From the NCBI GenBank assembly GCA_012845835.1, contig JABAKD010000027.1, forward strand, positions 186,001 through 250,000: a stretch of 64,000 nt of DNA. The letters run 5' to 3'. This stretch comes from Undaria pinnatifida (lineage: Eukaryota; Sar; Phaeophyceae; Laminariales; Alariaceae). Below the pieces are notes generated by a model. It was given only the letters and a program-made list of their open reading frames with translations, searched no databases and had not been told where the DNA came from. Numbering within the stretch: the first letter of the stretch is position 1; each line of letters starts with the position of its first letter. This document shows positions 44,804-56,800 of the stretch, piece by piece. Both the position numbers and the translations under genes were made by a program.

Positions 44804-47800
44804 CAGCAGCAGTAGTAGTAGAAACAGTAGCAGTAGTAGAAGTAGTAGCAGTAGCAGTAGTAGCCGTGCCAGTGCGCAGCCCGAACTGTATTGCACTAGT
44901 ATTATGCTTGTATTACACTTGTATTGCCCGGCACAGCCGCTTCTCCTCCCGGTAAGGCCAGATAGCTGCCACTGTGGTAAAGTTGTAGCCGGGTAGCCTC
45001 GTCGGAGATTTGACAGCGAGTTCGACTCTCGATAAAACCTATTCTGACCCAGGCGTAGCTACCCAGATAGCTACCTAGAATGTAATGAGTGAATGAGTGA
45101 ATGAGTGAATACGTTCGGTCATCAAGCCACTACGAAGAGCGCACAGCAGTACCAGCATCAGCATGTTTGACGGGTGTGGTACATATCACAAAACTCCTAA
45201 TACCGCAGTTCCGACACGCCTCCTACATCAAGGAACTTCTGGCTGTTTCGTGTGGTCGATGCTGCATTCGTCATTTTGCCATGACTTTGTCTCGCTGTGA
45301 ACCCCCGAAGGTGCTAAGAAATATCAGTGTAACTCTATTGGGGTATGTCGTGGGCCGGTTCTTGAAGACTGTGAAACACACAATCTGACACACGTCAACG
45401 AGCTCTGAGAGCACTAACGAAAGCCCAACTCGAGACAAATCGAAACGAGGATCGCAACTAGCAACCGAGGTCAGATAATAGAACTGGGCGAAAAAGAGCG
45501 AACAAAGCCTAAAAGCGGAAGCCTTGTACAACAGAAACGGTCACGACATTATAAAAAACAAAACAAAACAAGAATGTCTAGTCTAGTCTAACGAGTGTCA
45601 CCTCTGATGGTACTGCACGAGTACCGCGATCTCCCTCTCTCTGCTGCTGCTGTTGCTGCTGCACGCACGTAGTATCATAGTACCCGGGTGTGATCGATGG
45701 GAGGGCACCCGTACTGGTGGTCATTCGGCACCTACGTAAGCTATAATCCGATTTCTTGTTTATGTTTTTCGACGGATGGCCTCGCAAGCTGCGTGTTTCT
45801 ATTAACTATTTACAAATACGGATAAATCGTCCGCTGTGAGTTGGCCCGACTGAAATAGTCGATACCCAGCTTCGCAAGCTGCGCGTTACCTCGGCCGAGC
45901 GTTGTATGTGTACTATTAACCACGCATGAAATGAGGATACCCGCCGACTGACCGACGACTAAGACAACTAAGACGACTAAGACGACTAAGATCCCTCCGT
46001 AACCTCTAAAGCAAAAAACAACAAATTACCCAAGCTATTTTCAATCCCTTTTATGTTTTGCTATTCTTGTCGTCTCATTTCACCCGCTCCACCTGACCGA
46101 CGAGTAAGACGACTAAGATCCCTCCGTAACCTCCAAAGCACAAAAAAAGAAATTACCCAACCCATCTTCAATCCTTTTTATGTTTCGTTATTCTTGTCGT
46201 TGCTTTCGGAGCGCGCAAACAGTTGACGTTAGAGGATGTGAGAGGATGTGTTTTGATGTTCGAGGACGTCGGCTCTTGGGTGAGGTATAGAGCGCGTGCT
46301 GTTACTGCTAGGAACAGATCGACGTAAGGTACCCCTCCCCTTAGCAAGTCTCTCATGTGTCAACTCTCCTGTGCCACGCGGCAGCAGCCCCGGTCTGGGT
46401 CGCCACCCATTACGAAACAATCCCAATGTCTCCAAGGCTTGGATACACCGCAAAAACTAGTTTGGGGGGCATATTTATTAATAGCGACCACAAACACGGC
46501 GGGTGCAATACTATCAAGTATCAAGAGAATACGCTAGGAACACCGGGCACTGCTACTACTAATGCATCACCATGGTGCGAGCGTGTATTGGTAGCACACC
46601 TCCCTACGTTGCACATGGAACATATGTGCCCCCTATCATACATCGTTACATGCGGCTAACGATGCTGTTAACGATGCTGCTAACGATGCTGCTAAAGATG
46701 CTGCAATCGATACTCGATGGTTATACCAACATGTCGTCAACGTTTCCCTCTCAAGTCTGCTGCGAATGCTGACACAAAACCATGTTACCGTACGGTACAA
46801 GCATGTCGTTGTGCCGCTGCGTGATTGTTTGCTGGAGAGGTGGTCTCCCGATAGTGCCGGTGTGTGCCAACAAACAATACTGCCAGTATGCCGGACTCCG
46901 GCATTATAGCATTATGGGGAATAGTGCCTACACTGGTATTGGTGCGGAGCGATTGCACCGGCACAAAACCGGCACTATTTAGGCACTTCACAGGCACTAT
47001 TCAATCGGCGCTGTAGGGAGACCCCTACTTTTATGAGAAACGTCGCCACGGTGCCGCGTCTCAATGTATAGCAGTGCAGCCACATGAGGCCCGTGGAACT
47101 GCTTCCATGCGTGTTGTGAGCTACTACACATGCGCACTCTCAACAGCCCCCAAACCCATGAACGGGGGTTCCCGCGAAGGGGGGCTATAGGACAGGCACA
47201 AAAAAACGACAGAGCGGCATCCGCCATTTCCCGAAAGAAGAAAACGCTTTCTGCGTTATTTGTTGTTTTGATATAAAGCGATTGACTCTTTCAGAATTGC
47301 ACAATTCTTTTCTGCGACCAATCACTTGCAATTGCTAATAGTGTTCATGTTTAGACTAGTAAAAAAAGGGCGAAAGTCTTAACGGTAACCTTCAACGGCA
47401 ACCTGAGTTTTCTTCGGCCAAGTCTTACCGTGTGATAGCCCCTGCACCTCTGGAGGAAAACAGCGTCCATGTCATGCAGGAAGGCCTCTTGCTCCTCCTT
47501 GCCGACACACGTCTGCTTCGTAGAAAAATTCAGCACGGCTCGACCAGCCTCGACTCCGTCTCCCGAACCCAAACACTCCTGTAGACATGCACACATGCAA
47601 CGTTTCCGGGGACAAGGACATCACCACATCACCACATCACCACATCACCACATCACCACATCACCACATCACCACATCACCACATCACCACATCACCACA
47701 TCACCACATCACCACATGACGACCGTCGCCGACAAATCGCTGTGATGGGACAGTGTATTGTACAACACTGCAAAAACGATCCCAAACCAATTGAAAATTA

Positions 47801-50800
47801 TTCACTTCTCGAAAACATCACAATCTCTAGATAATCTACATCATGAAGATCCTACAAGCACATGAGTCATTACATAATAGATTGCGCAGGATTTTTCTAC
47901 TGTAGATCCGTGTAGTACACACCAAGCTGTAGTAGGAAACGCGTGATCGGTTGTGCAGATCACACGGATCCCATTCGGCAACAAACCTGTGTAGGCAACT
48001 GTCGCCGAGACAGCGCATAGTGGGCGCGCATTGACAGAAACCCCATGGGAACCGACGAGGAGAGATTGAAAAAAAAACAGAGGGGCAGTCGTATCATAAA
48101 ATAGCATCCATCTATTGAATCTATTGACAGGATGAGCGAGCAGCACTTGGACTGTCGTCACGCTGCGTAAGTGTGATAAGTGTGATAAGTGTGATAAGTG
48201 TGATAAGTGTGATAAGTGTGATAAGTGTGATAAGTGTGATAAAGCTCCTCATGCTGCAGTTTGGACGCATCTAGGCTAGATACTGATACATCTCCTAGGT
48301 ACATCTCCTAGGTACATCTCCTAAATACATCTCCTGCCTATGCCGCTTCGTGCAGCCGGCTTCGTAATAACCGTTTACTGTATAGAATAATTGTTTAGTG
48401 TCATACGAAGTAGCCATATATTTGTGACGTTTTTGGCCTCACCCATCCCGAAGGGCCTATCTGGTCCTAACTTAGGTCATGGTTACTCATGGTTAGTCAT
48501 GGTTACCAGTATAACTCCTTTTTGCAACTGCCAAAATTGTCCCACATAAAGTTAAAGTGTACCAGGTAAGTGGTTGAACCCAAAAACGTGGATACAGCGC
48601 AAAACGGGGATCAAAACAATAATCGCCAGTGCTGATAATCTCCGGGGTCGTCGGCTGGGACTAACCGGGGGTTTCGATTTCAACCGCAAAACCTCGGGGG
48701 TGGCCAGCTTGGACTGGCGGAGGATTCTTTTTTCGGCGGAGGATTATTTTTTTTCATCGAAAAAACAAAAGAAAAGACACCTCAGCTGTGAGATCGAGGA
48801 GTTCGCCGACACTCATATTCGCAACCTGCGTGCGATACACCCGATTGCGAGTGGTTCAGGACAATATAGTGCGGGACACCTACTGCGACTCAGGGTAATA
48901 ACAAAAGCAGGCCGATATTTACACGACTACAATACATTATTTTGCCATTACAATGGCCTTTGTACAGAACACACCCTGTCTCAAATAATACAAATCCAGC
49001 CTGGGTCAGTATTTGTTATCCCTTTTTGCTTTTTGCTCCTCCCATCTATCATCTCCGCACTTTTTATTTGGCCTTCCCCCTTCCTAGACGTAACTCAGCT
49101 CCAGGGCCACTTAGCAGGCTCTTCTCCCCCCTCCCCACTACGGTATAATAAAGCCTTTATTTTTATCGTGAGGATACTTCAACCCTTTGTCCCCTCGTCG
49201 ACTCACATCGAATCGCGCCTACCCACGCTGCTAGGCGCTCTCAGCAGTGGATTCCTCTTCTTTATTCATGTTGCAAATAAACTCAAAAGTCCGACCCACG
49301 CGAGATTCGAAGCTCAGAACCAACTCTATTAATAGTAATACTAACAGTGATAGTGATAGTAATAGTAACAGTAATAGTAACAGTAATAGTAATGCTAATA
49401 GTTGCATTCGAGGGTAGGGTAACCGCTAGACAACTGGGGCGTAAGGAGTGTCGACTGCGGTTAACTCTTTCCCTATTTGCAGGCGGCAGCATGCTCATGC
49501 GCCTTAGCGAAAGGCGGAGACTAATTGAAGCACGACACAGACATCGGCTACGCGAGGGGCAGCCACGAGGAGAGTGAAGTAAGCGCAAATTCTCGAAGCT
49601 GCTACTCTACGAAGGGAAACGGGAGGCAAGCTTAAAACTCTCGATATTGTCACTCTATGAATAGGAACAAGAGGCAAAAATAATATCTCGACACTGCTAC
49701 TCTACAAAGAAGAACGCGAGGCAAGAGCAACGTCTCGGTACTGCTACTCTACCAAGAGGAACGTGAGGCAAGCGCAAAGATTAGATACCTTTACTCTACG
49801 GAGAGGAAAGCGCGGCAAGAGTAACACCTCGATACCATTACTCTACGAAGGGATGCCGCCTCCCTCCGTCCCCTTTTAAGAAAATGACGCCGCATGCTTC
49901 AGCAAACTTCCACATATACTTAATATTCAGCTATGACCTTGCCACACACTATTCCATACCAGCCCGAAAGAGTACGCTGCGAACTGCGGGAAGGGCAGAG
50001 GTGAATCATGCATGGCCAAAATGAAAGTGTGGCGAAAGCTTTTGAATGGGGGAAATACGATCGATCGATTTAAGCAGCAGGGGGCGCACGAGCGCTGCGG
50101 GGTCGCATCAATACTATGGCGGCATGAGCGTACCATGCAGAGGCCTCAAAAGCGAGGTCATTAGCGCTACTGCGGCCCATCGTGGCTTGGGATGGGATGA
50201 AGTTCAAAAGAAGTTAAAATATGCACAAGACGCGAATGATGCGTGGCGTCACTCTCTCAACTTTCGCACTTGCACCGAGCTCCCTTGCTTTTACAGTATG
50301 CTTTGGATGCCACGCCGTCGCGCCGTCATGTGCTAAACCCCCACATTGGAACGCCTCCTGATTTCGTTTGTTTACTACAATTATGTATGTAAAGGTTCGT
50401 CGTATATACAACATATATATAATATATAATCAGTAAATCTTCCCCCCCCCCCCCTCTTGCTCTCTCTTACTCAAACGCCCCACCAAATATCGAAATCCGC
50501 CACATTAATAAACACTTCACGCACAGGATATCACCTCATTATCTTTCGAGAGCCATCCATGCCGCTGTGTCCCCCCCCCCCCCCGCCTCGAACGCCCCCT
50601 TCTTCCCCATCACCCGCACCTTCGCCTAGACCTAGCACCACACGTATAACAAACCCTCACCTAAAGCCCTCCCCCCCCCCCCCCCCCCGCCCCCACCCCC
50701 CACCCTTCCCCCCCCAACCCATCCCAACCCCACCCCCTCGAACACTCCACCCTCTATTTACTCACTGATTGTACGACTTACCCCAGGATATATATGATAA

Positions 50801-53800
50801 ACTGATGCATTATTTCCAAAAATGTCACATTTATCCCCTCAAAATAATGTATAGTTTCCAGGTACATATTGAGCTGCCCCCCCCCCCCCCCCCCCCCGCC
50901 CCAACCCCCCCCCCCCCCCCCCCCGCCCCAACCCCCCCCCCCCCCCCCCCGCCCCCAATAATATACTGGTGCCAAAACCGTCAGATTTATCCCCTCGAAA
51001 GGATTTATAGCTTACATGCACAAATTGCCCCTTTCCCCCCCCCCCCCCCGCCCCCCTCCAAACCCGCTCGCTTTTGATCAAAACCAGGCCCCCCTTTCCC
51101 TTCACAGCTGTCAGATTTTGTCCCCCTCAGAAACGGGTTTTATAGTTTCCGCGCACAGACTGACTAAAATCATCCTGTTGACCCTGATAGCTACACTGCA
51201 GTTGTAAGGGGAGTCGCCGACCTATATCCTTAATGAGGACACACAACTCGTAATGCGCGCGATCGGAGTATCACACACAGCTTGCAAAGATGAGTTTCGA
51301 CGAAATCTTCGATCTCACAGCTGGAGTGAATTTTTTTTTTTATAATAATCAGTGCCACAGATATTGCAACAATTCAAATAGCCTTTTAAGCGCTAAATCC
51401 ATCGAAAAATCAATCAATCAACCAATCAAAATCAACAGGGCGACGCCAAATGGGTGGGCACAGCGAGCACAGATGGCGACCACGTGAAAATCAAGGGGCG
51501 TGGGGAATAGTCCTTAGCAGTGTCCAGTGACCTACAGCAACGTCGTTAAGCAGATCGTACCAGCAGCCGGATGAAGTGCCGTCGTTGGTGTCCAAAGAGC
51601 TTGGCCACCATGCCCGCATCCACAAGCACCAACCGAGGTGGGCTCACGCCGTCCTGTCAGCATCGCACGCAAGCAATTTAAAAAGTCAGTTTACGTCGCA
51701 ACACCCGTGTGAACAACCCGTCCAATAAGCATCGTACGTGAGCAGCTCAAAACGTCAGTTCAAGTCGAAAGGTCCGGGATGAACACGGGCCTAGGTAAAG
51801 AGCCATGGCTACATTCGAACATAGATGAAGGTGGGGGCGACACGATGAACAGATTCATTCAGCAGATTCATTCAGCCGAAGCGCGCGAGCTCTGCAGGGG
51901 CGCATGAAAACTATCGTGGAAAGGGGCGCATATATTGCAGCGGCATCAAAACTATGTCATTGCCGTACAACACCCTCCCGGCCGATGCTCTCCACAGGTG
52001 GGTGCCGTTCTGCTGTTCTCCAAAGTAGGGAGAGTACAGACGAAGAGAGGAGCGTCTATGGAGGACATTTCCTTTGACCAATATTTCCGCTGTGTCGCCC
52101 CCCTTGGTTGGGAGAAAAACGGGCCTGAAACACATCCCAAGGAGTTTGTTATCTTGCGTGTTACCGTGTTACCGTGTGGTACCACTGCTGCAGCCCATCG
52201 CGGCTTGGGGTACGACCCAGTTAAACAAATACGCAGCTGAGGCGCAGCACCAGAAAGCCCTTCTCGACCGTCAAATAATCGTTTGGCTACACTTCCGGCA
52301 TCGCACCAAGACAGTGACGATCGAGCGTGACAGTAACAAGCTAACAGTCACGACAGAAAGAAGGTACATACATTACCAGTATGCTACTGTACCTTGTCAC
52401 GGCACTGTTGTATAGCACTAGATTCTAGACATTCAACGTATTAAACGCATTAAACGTATTATGTTCAGAAGCCTGCAGCAGACATCGATGCTACCAGCTA
52501 CTCTTAAATATCATGCGCCGAAAAGCACGACGCTGTCGATTTACCACCATGCACCCCAGATACCCCTACGGTATGGCCATCCCCACGGTAGTATTATGCT
52601 GTACTAAGTGTAACCCACCTCGCCGGCACGTACTAGAATGTTTCCTGGGTGAAGGTCAGCGTGCAGAAGGCCGTCTTTCAGCACCATTTTAAGCCACATG
52701 TCTTCCCCTCTCGTTACGATGAAGTGCCCCAATTTTGCGCCCGCCTTCTCTGCCACCTCCAACGGCTGTTAGAGCAGTCGGGATAAAGTATGGATCAAGA
52801 TGCAGCAATTCGATCAGCCTCTAAACACGGGCAGTCCAGCCATCGTCGGCTTGCAAATCGACTGGACTTGGACGCGTGCCAGAATAAGTTAGAATAAGCT
52901 AGAGTAAGAAAGAATAAGTTAGAAAAAATGAGGCGTCCTACCGCAGAGGTAGCACTTTTAGGGCGAAAAATGCTCATGTTTCACGGGCTTCTGACCTAAG
53001 GGTACACTACTGAACATATTTAGAATGTATTCGTTGTACACCGGCGCTGTTCCGCATACTCCCACTGCTGATAGTTCTCATATGTGCCAAGCGATTCACA
53101 GGCACTATAGCGGGCAACCGGCACTACTCGCCCGGCACTATAAAGGGATGTTCACGGTAATGTGATAATGTGGTACCGGCAACAACAATAGCCCTAGAGC
53201 TACAACCTGAAGCACACAAAACAAAAGAAACCCGAAACAGGCCGGGTAAGATACTCGATAATTGGGTCAAGTCCTAGCTTAAATTAGCACATGGCGTACC
53301 CCTGCGATGCGCAATGAATGGCACGAGCCGTTGGGCGACGACCGGGTATACCGGAGAGCGAAAAACGAGAAAATATGAAGCTGATAAAGCCGCCTCGAAG
53401 GCGAGAAGCACAAGCGAACAAGCTCAGCTAGTGACGCGTATGATACCAGTATGATAGCACTCTTGGGCCAAAACATTTGTGACGAGCAGGGCTGCTCAAT
53501 CAATATCATTGTGGTTTGCTATTTGTTCAAAGCTTCCCCCCTAATATTACCAGTACCTGTCATAATAGGTCATGAGACCAGCTATTATGGGAGAATATTT
53601 TTGGACCCTCAGAACTGAGATTTTAAGCGGATCATACGCGATTTACTCGGCGGGATGACCAAAAACACCTATAGACTCTCCAGGATGCTCCCCGTATTTT
53701 CCCGAGAGCTTTTTGACGCACTTCTCCGTTTGTCCAGACTCGTAGTTTGAATGTTCGTCCAATTTGCAAGTTCTGGCGACCTTATATTTTAAGCCAAATA

Positions 53801-56800
53801 TCCTCAACGATCCGTCATTTGTGTCCCCAGTTCTGATCAACAATGCATTTTTCTGGAAACTAATTGGATGCGCCAAAAATCAAAATGAGACCTTGGAGAA
53901 ACGGAGAACTGCTCCAGAAAGCCCTCGGAAAATTACCGGGTTGATCTTGAGGACGGTATCGGTGTTTTTGACAGTCCACCCGAGCAAAACCAGTATATTT
54001 GGCCTATAATTCAGTTCTGAGAGCCAAATATATTTTTCCCATGATAGTCGTTGTGAGACCTTTCATCAGGTTTCGCATTCATTATTATCTCCAAGTCAGT
54101 TTTTACGGGTTATGTTGTAGAGCTGATCAAGTGAGCAGTTGAGGAAAAAAGAAGTACACCCCGACCACAGCTGCTACTGTATTAAATATTAATACTACTA
54201 ATAATACTACTAATAATACTAATAATACTACTGATGGTACTACGATATTATTAATACTAGTGATGGTACTATTAGTAATAAAAGTAGTAAATAGTACCAT
54301 CAGTAGCAGGCCTCTTCAAAATCTCCACCGTACAAACTCCCTCGGCTCGGCTACGGCAACTACCTTCGGTATGAATGCCAACGGTGAAGCAGTTTAGGCG
54401 GAACGCAGAAATCCGTTAACAGCCGTGTTGACTCGGGGATGGTACTAGCCTAGCTACCGGTGGTCATGGGGCATGAATCTGTCGGGAGGGTAACATGAAA
54501 CGTCGGGGTGATATATACTATCTCCCCTGTCCCCGGGGTAAAAAGTCCTGCATATTCAATGGAAAATCTTCCTTCGTGAGGGCTAACTTGAGGCTTCGAA
54601 GCCAGGACTACACCAAGAAGAAAGCGATCCCCGCGCTATCCGCTATCACCGACGGGCATGCCAAAATCTGAAAATAGGCGATTTCCGGTGAGTCATTTTT
54701 TAGGTCAGGTTTACATTCATCTCTGGCCAATTATCGTCCCATGATCGGGATGAGTTATTAGCGCGCGTACGACAGTCGACAGGCGAAACCTCAAAGTTCA
54801 GCAGGGCAACGATCAGCTCACCATTACTCACCCCGGAAGCATATACTTCTATTAATAGTGGTGCGGGTGCGAGAAGGCATTTCCCGAGCTTTCTCCGAAT
54901 CGCTGGCGGCCAAAGAACAAAAATAAGAACGTTACACCATTGAAGCTCCAATTAATAGCGGTGTATTGGACACTGTTTAAGACCACCCGGTTTAACATTT
55001 TTCGGGAGATTAGAGGAGGCAAATCGGCTTGCCACGAAAAAAAACTACTTGGAATAAGTACGTTTCTTTTGTAGCATAAGACAAGTACAAAGCCATAGTA
55101 GAGATAAAGACTATTAATAGCTACATGGGCTTGTCACGGGGTGGTGTTCAACTAGATAATAGCTACACACACTCGTAACAACAACCAAGTAAACCCCCTT
55201 CAGCAAAATTCGGTAGACACCAGTGGTGCCCGGTCGATGCTCCTCCAGGCAAATGAAACGTATCGTCGATATAAACCACGTCATCTAGTGCGCACTACCG
55301 AATGATAGCTTTAGGGGTGCAGCCTCTGGGCGTTATTAAAACTGTCACCTTCGCGTACGTCTTGCCGAGTATTTTGTTGACCCCCCACTCCCACATCCCC
55401 GCATTCCCGTTCAAAGGTTTTTCTTTTGCGAACATTTGGGCGTAGTCAGACACCACGCATCCGTCTTCAAAGGTCTCCACCTGCCGGTCAGAAGAAGGAA
55501 AAAACATTTCGAGAACCGCAATCACCGCAGCACTGTTAACGATACATTTGGTACCTGCCACTATTGCCGGTTGAATAGTGCCACTTACCTTTATAGAACC
55601 GGTGAAATCGCCTGGCGCGACTGAAACTCTATAGTAGTAGTAACCCTACTCCCAATAGTGCCGGCGCCCTGAATAGTGCCGGTATATTGATTGTGCTATT
55701 AATAGCACATACCGGTACTATTTGGGAGCCTCCCACTTTAAATACGTTGAGGACCAAGGCTGTGATGCGGGAGGCACGCCTAATTTCTCTACCGACTTTA
55801 GGCTACTCGCGCGAATAGCTCAGTACCTCGTTCATGGCCGTTTTTTCCAATTTCGTGCGGTGGCGTTGGCAAAGGATTTTACGATTATCACGATGTTTGA
55901 TTGTTTTGCCAACGCGTTCCAATGTTGAATAACCGACAAAAAAAGCTCGACGCCTTTCACTACTAGCACGAGCGCCTCGTACTCCGACGCAAACCGATAC
56001 CGATTCCGATTAACATACTTTTCATTCAATACAAACGGTTTTGAAAAAAAAAAAAAATCGCTTTAGTTGATAGATCGGTAGATCGAGGGTTTTGTCAAAA
56101 TTCATCTTGGCAAGCTGTGTGATGCTTCAAAACCGTTTTCGAAGAGATAAAAAAAGTACTCCCAGCATGGCAGAGCAGCATAAAGCCCACCAACCGACAT
56201 TGGATTTGCACCAGCACGCCCTCGACGACCCTATGCAGCATAGGCAGCACGTGGGGGGACATCTACGATCATCCCAGTACACGACCGTTTTACAAACGCC
56301 TTCAATGCAGAAAAACCTCCAGCAGATTCACCTTGAATATTGTGCCAAGGGCGAAACCAAGTATATCCGTATCAAGCACGCACGCTACCAGCCGACATCA
56401 GAAACAATCTACTTTCCAACACCGAAAGCAGGTAAAAGCATGCAGGCGACCAGGAAACCCACCAGCACGTCTTCGACCCTGTGCAGCACGCGGGGAAACA
56501 CGCAATCTTCCCAGCCTTTTCCGGCAAAATTTGCGTTGAAAGCGTCCAGGTTGTCTGCCTCGAGCAGTAGGTCCGTCTGTCGCGAGCATAACCGACCGAC
56601 ACAAGGCCAACGACAAAGAACGAATTTCGAATTAACGACGGCGCCACAAAAAATATGGGCTTCTGTCCAGCCTCGCCTGCCGAATCTCTTGTGTCCCGTA
56701 GGACCACCGGAATCTCCAAAAATAAACGAGTTGCTGTGTGACAACTACCTGCATCGTGTTCAGCATTTTCCGGTTTGAAAGCCGGGGGTGTTAGCCAAAG

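Noticed and set aside
44672-44996. Poly-Ser and poly-Leu frames
   Set aside because: Products of the AGT microsatellite.
47618-48242. Short regular tandem repeats that could suggest a CRISPR array
   Set aside because: 8 and 9 bp units without spacers, in a eukaryotic intron.
48574-49332. 252-codon open frame on the plus strand
   Set aside because: It runs through a copy of the AGCTTGC dispersed repeat, is antisense in an intron of the kinase gene, begins with TTG, and has no motif. Chance frame.
50457-51105. Pro-rich and Gly-rich frames
   Set aside because: Direct translation of poly-C/poly-G tracts in the modular repeat.
55832-56029. Minus frame with an ASEYEALVL stretch resembling RNase H
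   Set aside because: Only a few residues match, the usual Asp is absent, and nothing around it looks like a retroelement.
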